This document shows, piece by piece, positions 1 to 12,183 of a DNA stretch of 64,000 nucleotides. The stretch spans positions 496,001-560,000 of the forward strand of contig MQVO02000003.1 in NCBI GenBank assembly GCA_001986395.2, given 5' to 3'. Position 1 is the first letter of the stretch. Each line of letters begins with the position of its first letter. The notes beneath the pieces are model-generated. The model made no database searches, was not told the origin of the DNA, and worked only from the letters and a program-made list of their open reading frames with translations. A program made the translations under genes and the position numbers. The DNA comes from Irpex lacteus. Taxonomy: Eukaryota > Basidiomycota > Agaricomycetes > Polyporales > Irpicaceae.

Positions 1-42
1 GTGACAGGCCTGTGATTCTCCGATGGCACGTTCATGGGCGCT

Positions 43-550
43 TCACGTCCAGAAATAGAAATTGCCGACGTACGACTGGTCCAAAGCCAGCGCGCTCTTC
101 ATTTTGTCGTGCAGACTCTTCTTGTCCAACTTGTCCTCGACAGTCACCCACGCGTGCGTGTGAGCACCATTTGACACGTTCTCGTATGTCGCCGAGCTAA
201 TTTGTAGACAATCTTTGTGCAGGACGGCAATCGGGCACTAGCACACGACGTGGCCGGCGCCAGTAATCTTCGCAGTAAAGCCTGACAGCAGCTAGTTGCA
301 GGCAAAGCAGAAACCACTCGCACGTAAACTTGTTCGACATAGTCTGTCCACCGTGCCGCGCGCTCATTCCTCCCCGTCGCCACCCGCGTCCAAGCATGCC
401 TCTGGACGTGCGGACTCAAGAAGGAGAACAGGTCGTCGGAGACTAGGTTCCACAACTCAGCCACAGAAACCGCGGGTGCAGCAGGGCTGGAGTACAAGCT
501 ACCAGGCGGGGTCTTCTGGGTGCGTGTTCTGATACCGGCTAGGTTCCACT
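43..550 (-). CDS. 3' part of an unrecognised multi-exon gene
   Basis: I do not recognise the family. Three exons join in phase on the minus strand: about 550-330, 291-245 and 196-43, separated by GT-AG introns of 38 and 48 bases. The joined product contains ELWNLVSDDLFSFLSPH, then GFTAKITGAGHVVSATYE, and ends in YVGNFYFWT before a TGA at 45-43. Phase agrees across both joins and no stop appears, which random frames rarely allow. The first exon seems to begin at an acceptor near 551 (TGACAG), so the start codon must lie further upstream, where it would overlap the SEC59 5' region on the other strand. No signal peptide or known motif is visible in the part seen. Confidence 0.45.
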
Positions 551-589
551 GTCATTGACACGTTCATACTCAGTTCAGATTCGGAAACA

Positions 590-3500
590 GTGTCGGGCGA
601 GGATGATTCTGACAACGACATACAGAGAACCCGCGGGCGAAACGAGGCTCAGCATGCGCTCGGGAATGGCACGAGGAGAGTCTTACCCCCAAATGGAAGA
701 AACAGTGAAGCAGTGCGGAACGGTGCGGAGCCATCGTCTGACTCGCACTCGCAATCTGGCGGTTCTAGGAGAAACAGCCCTACCAGAGGATCGTTACGAG
801 AGCCATTCACTCGGCCGCGATCGCCCGCCCTTCAAACACTAAGCGGTACATTTACGCTACCTCATCGAACGCAGTCCCCGGCGATCCCCCAGCGAACCAG
901 GCATACTTTTCTGCCACCCACACGCGCGATGCTCCCGGGTGCAGTGAACGTCACATTTCGAATACCGTTTACCATGTCATATTGGATGGTGGACATAGAC
1001 GTGAGACAGGCCGCGGAGAACTGTCTTCTGCTAGTCTCTCTTGGATATGGCGCGGACAAACTAAGAGCGGTCGCTGGAGATCCGTTCTCTCCTGATATGT
1101 GGTGTTCAATAGGTGAGAACCGTCTTAGCGGACCGTACATGTGGAGAAGCTGACAGGCGTACCAGAAATCACTCTACTCATCATTGCATCGATAATTTAT
1201 TATTGTATTACCCGTTTGGCGTGGCACAAGGTAATCGTTCCTCCCAACATAGACCCTAATACAACACAACCTCCGCGGCCTGGCTCGCCTCGTCCGAATG
1301 AGGGCCGGCGTGGCGCTCCGATACTCGCGACTAGTCTCAATAAGAAGGAAGAAACAGGCTTCTTATGGATGACGGTGCCCAAAAACTATCGGTAGGTCAC
1401 ATACTACGGCGCTTGGTGAACTACATTGTTTACTGAGAACTCCCATAGGGACGCAGCAGATGATGGGATCTTGACAGGCTTGTTGGGCGGGCCACTCATT
1501 GTTACGGCACTGCTCTATCTCACCATCCGGTGGTCGCAATCATCCGATAGTGCTCCGCTGCCCTCGAACTGGCTCATTGAGAACCCTAGGGTGCTGTCAA
1601 ACAACACTTATCCGCGCACCGCCCTCGAAGCCCTGCTGGTCTCCCGGAGGAGCCTCATCAGTCTGTCAACGTTCTGCTCGACCATCCTGATTGTACATGT
1701 CTGCGCATCCCGCATTACAGAAGCCCGTCACCGTCGGAAGATCAAAGTGCCCGATGGCGAATTGAGTCACGTCCCGCGAAAGGAAGGGCGGAGAGCATAC
1801 CTCTATGTTCTATTCGCAGTGTCTGTGACGTTGTGGATTCTGTGCGTGAAAATCGCACTTGCCGAGGCCCAGCTGGGGATATGGCAAGGTGGGTGACCAC
1901 GCCACATTAATTTTGGTAGAAGTCTTCTCACACGTTGCCCCAGGCCTGCGGAATAGCGAGGTCGTTGCCGCCTCGCTGTTCTACCAATTCACACTGTATA
2001 TTGCGGTTCGTCTCGCCCACCATGGGTTCACCCTAGGAGAACTTTCCTTAGTGTCGTTCGGCGCCACGGTTTTGTTTATGGAGATGATGAACCTTACTAC
2101 AGCTCGGGTAAGTCTCTCTAATTACATGTTTCCCAGCCTCAACCTGACTCTGTCATGTGGTCGGCGTAGATATGGCCTTCCTCGACCCCTTTCATCAAGA
2201 CTTACAGGCTGCCCACGCCACTTCTCATCTATCAGATTGCTCTCATCCCAGGCTCATTCCTGGTCGGCTTCCTGCTGTCTCCCATCCTTTACCTTTCGAG
2301 ACACCTCGCACGACGCCCCTCCCGCCGGCTCAAGTTCCCTGAGGAGAAGCTGCGTCAGCGTCGTCTGCTCGCTCTAGGGTTCTACGGCGGCGCCTTCCTC
2401 ATCGTCGGGGGGCTCATTGGCCTGTGGGCACGGTGGTGCCTGGGGAACAGGGATCCGTGGGTATGGGCTGTCCTCTGGCTCCTCGAAGGCAAGACAAAGT
2501 GGGCAAGGCCTGCGCTATTAGCTTATTGGGCAGCCCTCGGCAGCATAAGCGTAGCCGGGTGGAACAGGCAATTAGCGCGCTCGAGACGGTATCGCACGCG
2601 TCCTATGGCGTCGATGACTAACGAGAGTGTCGTCGCCCCTGCCCCAGGTGCCGCAGAGAACAGTCGGCCATCCACGCCCATAGGCTCAAGCTCTGCGGGC
2701 AACGCCCGTCCGCCTCCATCACCAAGTGAGGATGTTCAGCATCCCCTGGGACTCAATTTTCCCAATCTGTCCAACTTGCCTAATCTGCCCAACTTGCCAC
2801 AGTTGTCGAACGGCACCAACGTTGCCACTGAGCTGCTGGATGCCGCGGACAAGCGCGTACCTACTCTCAGCTTGAACGCCAGGCGCAAATTCTTCCACGT
2901 TTTAGCAGTCGTGATGTTCGTCCCTGGGGTCGCTGTCGATGTAAGTTTCACGATCACGTGCTTCGCCATGGCAATAAGTATGCTAACCGACACTGCCTGT
3001 TAGCCTGCGTTTGCACACTTTTCATTCGGTGCGGCATTTGCGCTATTTACGTTTGCAGAATACGTCCGGTATTTTGCGCTTTACCCATTTGGCGCCGCGG
3101 TGCACGTTTTCATGAACGAGTTTCTCGATCAGAAAGATAGTGGCACGGCGATACTAAGTCACTTCTATCTGCTGAGCGGGTGCGCTATCACTGTATGGCT
3201 CGAAGGGTTAGTCTGGCACGTTGTGACAGCGCGTCCACTGCACTTGCTGAAATTTTGCCCCAGATCGTCGCGGTTGCTGCATTTTACCGGGATTCTAGTG
3301 CTTGGAGTGGGTGATGCCCTGGTCAGTAACTCCTATCCCAGATTCGAGGTCCGACTCTGATGCACATGCACATTGACTATTCAGGCGTCGATAATTGGCA
3401 AGCGATTCGGACGACATAGATGGGCTTCGAGCATACCGAAGACGATTCAAGGAAGTGCTGCGTTTACAGTCTCTGTGGTGGTGTGCGCCTGGCTGCTACG

Positions 3501-3703
3501 TGTATGCGGGTTCACGGAGGATTTCTCGGTTCGTACCCGCTGACTGTTCCCCGGTCGCATGATAAGCTCACTCGAAAACACAGATCTTCCGTTATGGCGC
3601 CGTGGCCGCATTGTCATCGGTCCTAGAGGCATTCTCCGTGCAAAATGACAATCTGACGTTGCCCCTGTATATGTGGAGCATGCTGGCACTTGCAGATGTG
3701 TAA
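590..3703 (+). CDS. SEC59: Dolichol kinase, 5' end uncertain
   Basis: Polytopic ER enzyme that uses CTP to phosphorylate dolichol, giving the dolichyl phosphate carrier for N-glycosylation, O-mannosylation and GPI anchors. Exons read as 590-1112, 1157-1391, 1449-1888, 1944-2107, 2170-2940, 3004-3206, 3264-3321, 3385-3528 and 3584-3703; all joins keep phase. The C-terminal kinase domain carries RRKFFHVLAVVMFVPG, then LHFTGILVLGVGDALASI and GKRFGRHRW, the conserved signatures of the dolichol kinase/CTP-transferase fold. Many hydrophobic segments precede it. The N-terminus is Ser/Arg-rich and probably disordered; a second low-complexity linker has NLSNLPNLPNLPQL near 2755-2800. The reading frame opens upstream of 590 without an ATG, so a first exon is missing from this call; 590 is only the first clear coding base. 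Confidence 0.87.
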
Positions 3704-4201
3704 GGCCAAAATTTCTGTTGGTAGACGAGTCTCTGGGACATTTTCTTTGTTGTTTTAGATTTATAATGGGAAGCTGTTGTACTGTCTACTATACTTGATA
3801 ATCAACGTCATTCTGTGGTCACCTCTCGATACCCCTGACTGCGTCGTGTGCTCAGGCTGAGTCAATATTCCTGGCTGCATTTTTGTCGCGGAGCCATTTT
3901 CTGGCTGGACTATGAGGTCACTGTGCCAAGACGCCCGGAAGTGGAGGCCGAAGAGCGATAGACGCCTGTAGTAGTTGCATGCACCGAGTGTGTGGGTCCC
4001 ATATTCCACTCAATTTGCAGAGGTCGAGAACTGCCAGCTGGTCCAGCAGCACCGACGCATACACTCTGTACATGTCGCTTTCGACTCTCTCGACGACATC
4101 CATCACGACACCCGACGCCCGACGCGATTCTCGCACGTTGATCGCGCTCTAATCTCCTTCAGATCTCCCGCCTGGTCTCTCCGTCTGCCAGGAGCCTTGC
4201 G
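3704..4201. other. Intergenic: SEC59 3' end and kinase 5' leader
   Basis: About 500 bases between the SEC59 stop and the kinase ATG. Pyrimidine-rich sequence with TCTCTCCG and CATCC runs before the ATG looks like a fungal 5' leader. No convincing RNA gene or extra exon is seen. Confidence 0.4.
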
Positions 4202-7200
4202 ATGGAACAGACCCTGGTTGACGATGTCGAAGGCTTACCAACAGGGTCAATACCACTACACACACCATCGACACGACTGCACGAATCTGCGCCATCTATC
4301 AATGCACCCTCTCTATCTTCAACGTTGGGCAATGTCGCGTTCGCTCTCTCAACAACCGCGCCTCACATTGCTTTGTCGCCCGCACCACGACTACCAAATC
4401 CTTCAAACTCATTCAGAGGGAAGCCTAGGAGGCCCTCTACTGCGTCCTCGGCTGAAGAGAAGTATACTAGGTTGCCGTCTTCCAGCTCCTCCCCGGTAGA
4501 TCTCTCGAGTACTGCCATCTCCACTCCAAGCCTGGGATCCCAGGATGGTGACAACGGTTCATCGCTTGATGGGTCAGAACGTCCATCGTTGCATGAGGTT
4601 AACAGGAGGGCTATAGAAGCAGTAGCCGGCTTACGTGCAGAGGCTTCGCGTCTTGCAGGAGCAGGTGAGTATTTTATAGTAATGTGGGGCCCCGTGCTAT
4701 ATTGAAATATTATAGTGGAAATGTTGCCGTCTCCTTTCGACCCTTCTCCGACAGAAGAGCAACTATCGTTGAGTTTACGTGGACAGCCAAGCTCACAGGT
4801 AGACTACGATTGGGCCACCTTCATCGCCGCATATGCTCAAGGTAGATGGGACCCGCTCAAGACGCCGCAGCCTCCACGTTCACATATATCGCCACCCACC
4901 CATGCGCAAACTGCTCGTACGCCTCCGCGTGCTCTCGAAGCACCAGAGCTCCGTGCGTCCCCCGAACCAGTGATACGCGAAAGCTCGAATTTTTGGGGGA
5001 CCGGTCGCTCTACGCTGTCAGCACACCATGAATCCCCTCCGTCTGCTTCGAAAACTTCGTCCTTGACCAACTCTGCTCCGCCCCAGTTCCACCAGCCGAA
5101 CTCTCTCCCCTCGACATCAGGGACTCAACAACTGCCGACGTTGCCGGAAGGAGGAATTGCGTCAAGGCGCTCTATCCCTCTGCATCTAGGGATGTCACAT
5201 CGTATGCGAAATTCTTTCGCTGACATGCGCTCAGCAACTTCATCATCCTTTAATTCAGATACCTCGAGACCTGCAAGTCTAGCGAACGCCGATGTGACGA
5301 CATCGGCCGCGGCCATGCGCTTGGCTGCTGCGCGTGTGTCAATAGCACCACTGGCCTTGCCCTCTCCAGAACATGAGCTCACTGACCCGATGCGCGGTGC
5401 AACAGCTATCATTCCTGGGTCACATCCTCCCGACTATTTTCTACCAGATACTCTCCTCCCCAAATCTCCTGGTACTGTTCGAAAGACTAGGCTTAGTAGT
5501 TTCTGGCAAGGCACGCAGGATGTCGAGGATAATAAGCTTCCCACCATTGAAGCTAGTCCTCCTGACCATCCCAGTGACGTCGTGTCTGCTTCGGAGGCCG
5601 AGGTTCCTCCCTCTCGGTTCCCATTTATTGCACACCCACTACCACCGGCTACTGCTCCTGTCCGTCGTGCATCCGAAGACAAGGAGGATGACGACTACTT
5701 TGGTGGAATAGACGGACAGATGTTCGACAGCTATTCTGTCGCTGGCAGCGACGCCCCCAGTGCATCGTCCAACGTCACACGACCGGACCACGAAGTCTCT
5801 CGCCAGCTATCTGCTCCACCGTTTGATCCTGAACCTTCTACCGTGCCCGCCCTACCACGGAGAATTTGCCTCACTCGACAGACCTCCGCCCCATTACCGA
5901 CGTTGACTCTATACGAACGGCGATTACGGAGTACGCGACCGGTGTCGGAAAGCTCGGAAATGTACCTTGCAAGTAGATCGGCGAAGGAGGAACAGATGTT
6001 CTCGGAACTCGGCTACCTTGCACCTCCTAACCCTCCCAACGAACTGGAACGACGAAGAGCACTGTATAGGTGGGTTGATAGATTGCGCTTCTCGATACAC
6101 CTCGGACTAAGTTCTTTGCCGCAAGGTTCAATATATGGAACACTGGCCACGACGCAAACTTCGATCGTATCGCCCACCTGGCAAAATTGGTCTTCAACAC
6201 TCGGATCGTGGCTATCTCATTGGTGGACGGCACCGACGAGTGAGTTTAATTTCCGCAACCTTCGTCGCGAGTCGTACTAACGGTTTTTAGGTTCTTCAAG
6301 TCTGAATGTCGGTATTCAATATTAACTCGAGGGCGACGCAGGTGATTTACTGACCGACTTCTTTTCATACAGCCGGGTTCGGCTTCCAGAACATGCAGCG
6401 ATCGACTTCGTTCGACGCCCATGCGATTCTGCAGAGGTGAGCATAAATTGCATTTAGCCTCTGTTGCTTAATATGACTTGCTGATATCTCCGGTGACAGG
6501 GATGATGAGCCCACCGTCATATTGGATGCTCGAGAAGACTGGCGCTTCTCGCGGAATGTCAGCGGTTTTGTATGGCATTATGTGTCGGCGTTGTACTGAC
6601 GTGCTTCTGTAGCCTCTCGTCATCGGCGCACCCCACATACGGTTCTATGCCGGCTCTCCGCTTCGTACACAGGACGGCTACAATATTGGGACGTGAGTAT
6701 AGGTAACACGCCGTCTTACTACCTATTCAGTGTGTTTAATATTCGCAGATTGTCGATCATCGACGACAACCCTCGCCGGGAATTCAATCCACGGCAGCGA
6801 CATACGTTGAAGGAGTTCGCGGTAGGTGTGTTTGAAATTTCCTAGAACGCGCTTCTAACACACACACACAAGCAAATCGCCATGAGAGAACTGGAGTTGT
6901 GGCGTGATAAGGTTAGTCGTCGTTATATGACAGGCACCGGGAGTAGTAGTTGATGCAGGGGCAATTGTAGATCCAACTGCGGATCCGAGATCGGATACAG
7001 AACTCCGTAGGTCCCAGCTTGCCCCTCCGCCAAGCGATGTTTGACCACCCCATGTCTTTTTCTAGATGGAACAGTTCACTCGGGAGTGCCTGGAGGTCGA
7101 TAAGGACGTCAGCGGCGACAAATCGCAAGGCCGAGGGTCGTTCCCGGGGAACTCGAGCTCGATGGAGCAGATCTACGAACGTGCCGCACGTCTCGTGAAG

Positions 7201-10200
7201 CGAACTCTCGACGTCGAGGGCGCCGTCGTCATGGACGTGTCGCATGTGGACGTCGTCGAGAATATCTCAGCCGAGTGTTCGACGTCGATATCCATACATA
7301 GCCACGATCCGCTGGTTGGGACCCACAACAGGTTGTTGAACGCGGATGAGTTCACGAAGCTGTACGACTTCTTTACGAAGCACCCCGATGGGAAGATGTG
7401 TGAGGGTGTGTTGCCCGCGGGGTTGCGACCGTTCCTGCCATCGCAAATTGAGTATGCGCTAGGTCGGTGCTTTGTTTCCTCTTGTGAAGTGTGTATTGAT
7501 TTGCGTGTGAAGCCGTCCCGATCTTCAACATCGACAAACGTCCGTTTGCCATTCTCTGTGCGTATAGCACAGGCGAAAGGACGACGCCATTCGTGAGTTT
7601 ACTCTTTCGCTTCTTTACCCGTGTTCAGATAGTAATTGTGCGTAGCTCGAGGGCCACGAACTCTCGTACTTGAGGGCAATAGGTACGTACCAGGGCTCAC
7701 GTTTTGAAAATCGGGGCTTATAGCCGGACACAGGTGTCATAATCTTATCGGCTGTGCTCAAGAGGCGAATGATTCTCGCAGACAAGGCGAAGAGTCTATT
7801 CATCTCGAAGTGAGTGCCTGATTACCACTACCTGTGGGAGGCGTGCCTGACTATGCTTCCCAGCATTTCGCACGAATTACGAACACCACTGCATGGGGTG
7901 AGTGTCTCGGCGCGGCTCGTCCTTACCTACCATTCATGTATGCATCACAGATACTGGCTTCTGCCGAGTTGTTATCGGACACTAGGCTGGACCATAGCCA
8001 AGCTTCTTTCCTTCAGACTGTACAAGCATGCGGGACCTCTCTTGTTGAGACGGTCAACCACGTGCTTGACTTCACAAAGCTGAGTGGGAACGCGCGAGCT
8101 GGTGGGGTTGAGAATGTCGTACAACACAGTCGGTGAGTGTGCTATAGGTCATTGAATGGGGTTGCAATACTAACATCCCATCATAGTGTCGACTTGATGC
8201 AGCTTCTGGAAGATGCGACAGAGGGCTGTTGGATAGGGCATCGTGCTCGCATGTTCACGTCCGAGATCGGGAGTGTCTATTCACCACCGAAGGCTGACAG
8301 GAACTCTATCTCTACACCACAACCCACGAAGTACGTCGAGACCGTTCTCGATATTGGGCACGTTGATACCGTAAGCGCGTTCCTCTCAGCGAACGAGACG
8401 GCTTTTTTTTTCATTATTGGATGAAATAGGGATGGGTTGTCAAGTGTGAAAAGGGCGGAATACGACGTGTCTTTATGAACCTGTTTGGCAACAGTCTCAA
8501 ATTTACCTCGGTATGGTGATCACCCTGTTCTTGAAATGTCTTACTGAGTGTACCTCCTTAGGATGGCTATGTTCACATCATGCTACGCCAGTTCCCCCTC
8601 ACTCCAGGCAAGGTGAAGATCGAACTATCCGTGATTGACACTGGAAAGGTGAGTTGCAAATTGACTCCCCATAATCTCTTACTGCTTATTCACGCATATC
8701 GTAGGGTATAAGTCAGAACTTTTTGAAGGTGAGTGAGATTCCAACACGCGATAGATCGCATATGATTCGAGCTAAATTGACCTTCACTACAGAACGGTCT
8801 CTTCCACCCATTCTCTCAAGAAAACCCTCTGCAAACTGGTACGGGTCTCGGTTTGGCCATAGTGAACAGCATCGTCAGATCGAGCGGTGTCGATGGCAAA
8901 GTCGACGTATGGAGCGCTGAAGGCCAAGGAACAGAAATCAAGGTCACCTTCAACGCCGAAATAGTCAAGGACGAAGAATTCTCCGCCAACGATGCAGAAT
9001 TGCAGAAGGCATATAACGGGCTGAATCGACCTCTCATCTCGCTTATCGGCTTTGACGACCTTCATAGAGGCACGCAATTACTCCGGACCGTCGTGTGCAA
9101 CTATCTCGTGAATCGTTGGGGTTTTACGTTGGCTCAGGGCTCGCAGAGAGGCGATATCGTCATCCTCAACGATGATATCTCTCCCGTAACCCGAGCCGCA
9201 GAAGAGAAGGATCTTGACCGTGCTTTCATCATCTTGTCAGCTGCACGAGGCGATCCACGATTGATGAACGCCGTCACCGAATACGAGCGACTCGGTGGCT
9301 TCTGTCGTATCGTCTACAAGCCCTTCGGTCCTCAACGTCTTTACTCCACTCTCAAGTTATGCCTTCACGCGCTCAACATCCTGCGATCAAGCCGCCTCCA
9401 GCGTCCCGGTTCCTCAGATGGCCACGCTTCGCCAGTGGGACAAGCCCACTCGGCAGTGGAAGAAGTATCACAGGGGTCGATACTCCCCCGGCGTTATTCG
9501 GAAGATAAAAAGGTTCTGACTTTGAGGCCGCCACTTGGCCCTCGGGCTTTCACGGCTCATCCTTTGTCGAGTTGGTCTAACTTGGGTTCACCATCGGAAC
9601 AGGACGAAAATGAACTGGAGGAGAAGATCGCGCGAGTGGACGAGCAGCCTGTGTTTTCGCAGAGTCCGTCGAGTCCTACGATTGCGATTGGCACGGGTGG
9701 CACGCTTTTGAAGACGTCTGTGGGCACTTTGCAGCCTAAGCGTGCCATTCGGGTCCTTGTGGTTGAGGATAATGCTATCCTTCGTAATCTTCTGTAAGTT
9801 TTGGTCTTGTCATCCCTTATTTCGTTTGCTCATCGTGATATATTTGCAGTGTCAAGTGGCTCAAGAACAAAGTGGGTGGGAGCTAGGCTGCCAATATGAT
9901 CCACAATCTTACGGTTTTGCAGGGCTACGACTTCCGCGAAGCTGTTGATGGGATGGAAGGCGTTCAGACGTTTCAGTCGGAGGGATACTTCGAGTATGTT
10001 GGCCAACGACGAGCTATGTGTCTGATTGTACTCATTGATGTCCAACAGTGTCGTATTGGTGGATCTATCGATGCCTGTGCTTGATGGTAAGCGTTACATT
10101 TAGTTGCGTCGTTTCATTTACTCACGCTACTCTAGGGGTCGGTGCTACTTCGAAGATTCGGGAGTTCGAATCGAATCGAAAACAGCAGCTGTCCCCCAAA

Positions 10201-10416
10201 TCCGTTCCACCGTCGGATACACGGATTCTGGCGTTGACTGGCATGTCGTCCCTTGAAGACAAGCGCAGAGCGTTCGAAGCAGGGGTAGACGGATAGTAGG
10301 TGTACTTTTCTATCTACTGGTATCCTCCGATGTTGATCTTCACATGTAGCCTGGTAAAGCCCGTCGCATTCAAGACTCTAGACATGATGTTCCACAAACT
10401 GGGCCTATCGCCATAG
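4202..10416 (+). CDS. Hybrid histidine kinase (GAF-HisKA-HATPase-REC)
   Basis: Two-component sensor that autophosphorylates on His and passes phosphate to its own receiver domain, then normally to an HPt protein. The first 600 or so residues (4202 to about 6060) are Ser/Pro-rich without recognisable domains. A GAF-type sensor follows, with NFDRIAHLAKLVFNTRI, SFDAHAIL and HIRFYAGSPL (6120-6900). The HisKA H-box is ISHELRTPLHG (near 7863). The ATPase shows N-box FMNLFGNSLKFT, G1 DTGKGIS and G2 GTGLGLAIV (8460-8870). The receiver domain (from about 9740) has IRVLVVEDN, phosphoacceptor Asp in VVLVDLSMPVLDG, and the conserved Lys in GYLVKPV. At least a dozen short introns are present. All catalytic residues are in place, so it looks active. 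The ATG at 4202 opens the first long frame. Confidence 0.9.
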
Positions 10417-11139
10417 GGATAAACTGCACTCATTCCTCATTCTCCTTTCTACTTGGGATATATATCGGTCCTGACGACCACATGGTAATACCAGTAGCTC
10501 TTATTTTGCATACACACACACCACACACACAACTCACATACTTCGATATCGCACGTACAGACCGTTTTCTATATCGCATACTTTCGTAGCTTTCGTGACT
10601 TACCCACCTGCATTTATACGTCCTATCATTCCTATACGTTTTGTCGATGAATGTTTCCATCACTCGACCATCATTGTAGCTTGCTAGCCTCCTGTATAAC
10701 TCATATTTGGCCGATATAATTGTATATATAGAAAATGGATACCCAATTCCTTGCAATCTTGTGGTGGGAACGACTCAGTGGCAGGCCTAGAACAATGATG
10801 AGTACTTGGCAGTGACCTGTAAACAAGGTTGCGAACGTGACCGTGGCCACGTTCTACCGTGGAGCCATAGAATCTATACAAAGGGAGTCAGGAGGAGGAA
10901 CGTGAACGGGGTCATCCGAATCGGGAAAGGTTCGCGAGCCTGTTTGCTTGTTTGTCACCCAGTTCGGTCTAGGCGCCGTGCCCCATTACAGCGTTCCGCC
11001 TCCACGCTCCCGCCTGCCACTCACCTCATTCCTCCTCCTCAAGATCTCCTTCAACACCGGCGGCCTCAAGAGCCATCTACGCCCTTCATCTCTCAAGGAT
11101 CACTCTCTTCGCAGTCTGCTCGTGCATCTCTGAACAACC
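10417..11139. other. Intergenic with CA microsatellite
   Basis: 723 bases between the kinase stop and MAF1. It holds a short CA-rich repeat (about 10511-10532) and a TATATATA stretch near 10724. The last 150 bases before MAF1 are strongly C-rich, as in many fungal leaders. Open frames here have no recognisable content. Confidence 0.4.
10511..10532. repeat. CA-rich microsatellite
   Basis: A run of alternating AC interrupted by one CC, in the gap downstream of the histidine kinase. It is a simple low-complexity tract. Confidence 0.7.
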
Positions 11140-12183
11140 ATGAAGTTCCTGGAGATCCCTGAACTGGCACGCCTGGCGCAGGCACTCACACACGAAGGCC
11201 CCGAATGCTCAGTGCACACTCGAATAGAGGCATACAGCCTCAAACCGGTCACAAAGGACAAGAAACTCTTCCGTTCGCTCGAGACAAGCTACAAATCCGA
11301 GGTCTCAAACTCACCGCCCCTGCCCTCGTTCATCGCTGCCGACCGAGACGTCGACATGACGCCGTTCGGGCCCATGTCAGAGAAGAGCTCGCGAAAGACC
11401 TTTCATCTGCTCATCGCCACTCTGAACGCTGCGTTCCCCGACCACGAGTTCTCAGAGTCGAGGTACAAGGACTTCAACAGGGAGGAGAACGGCGCCAGCG
11501 TGCTCAACGCTCTCAGCACCACCCTCGTCTCGCCGAACCGTGGCGGCGTCGCTGCACCCCGGACGTACTCAGCCTACCCACCCACCTCGTCTGACTTCTT
11601 CCCATCCTCAGTGCCTACCTCTTCGTCACCTATGGACTTTGCCAAGCCCAGCCCGTACGCACCTACCAAGACCGTCGCCGGGACCCACCCCTTTGTCTAT
11701 CGCGTCCTCAACGACGCCATCGGCCTCGAAGAATGCGAGGTCTACTCTTACGTACCTGATATTGAATACGATCCGCATGCGAGCGACGACGACGTCGCTG
11801 ATGATAATGTCCTGAGCGGCGACGAGGATACGTCTTCTGACGACGAACCGACGACTTTCCAGTTTGACGACTACGACGTGGACGAGGCACCCCGGCGGCC
11901 GCTTTGGCAGAGCACGTCCAGCGACGAGTCGGACGAATACAACCCGCATATAACCATGAAGCGTGGAGGAGGTGCGCTGCTCTGGAGTTCGCACTGGTTC
12001 TTCCTGAACAAGAAGCGAAGGCGGATGTTGTTCATCACTATTTGGGCTCGGTCGAAGAGTATGTCTGCTTGGTTGGACGAAGACGAGAGTATGGCTAGTG
12101 AGGAGGTGACGGAGCGGTTCTTTGGGTGGGATGGTGCGGTCGGCGCTGGCGCGAGAGCGTTGGGGTTGAGTTCCACTGTTTGA
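11140..12183 (+). CDS. MAF1: MAF1, RNA polymerase III repressor
   Basis: Conserved negative regulator of Pol III transcription, acting in the nucleus downstream of TOR and PKA nutrient signals. The 347-residue product has no introns. It begins with the A-box MKFLEIPELARLAQAL. The B and C boxes follow: GPMSEKSSRKTFHLLIATLN with AFPDHEFSES (about 78-110), and FVYRVLNDAIGLEECEVYSY (about 187-206). A long acidic stretch (DDDVADDNVLSGDEDTSSDD) and a conserved hydrophobic end (LLWSSHWFFLNKKRRR) come next. The Ser/Pro-rich linker between A and B/C parts is typical of fungal forms and a likely phosphorylation region. Sequence just downstream of the stop has a donor and acceptor pair, so a 3' UTR intron is possible. 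Confidence 0.96.
   Translation: MKFLEIPELARLAQALTHEGPECSVHTRIEAYSLKPVTKDKKLFRSLETSYKSEVSNSPPLPSFIAADRDVDMTPFGPMSEKSSRKTFHLLIATLNAAFPDHEFSESRYKDFNREENGASVLNALSTTLVSPNRGGVAAPRTYSAYPPTSSDFFPSSVPTSSSPMDFAKPSPYAPTKTVAGTHPFVYRVLNDAIGLEECEVYSYVPDIEYDPHASDDDVADDNVLSGDEDTSSDDEPTTFQFDDYDVDEAPRRPLWQSTSSDESDEYNPHITMKRGGGALLWSSHWFFLNKKRRRMLFITIWARSKSMSAWLDEDESMASEEVTERFFGWDGAVGAGARALGLSSTV

Noticed and set aside
862..1140. Minus-strand frame in the SEC59 5' exon
   Set aside because: The plus strand joins in phase to the SEC59 membrane domain over a 44-base intron, so the minus frame is likely a shadow.
10430..10756. Minus-strand frame downstream of the histidine kinase
   Set aside because: Low-complexity, CA-repeat derived, no ATG context or splice support; probably 3' UTR.
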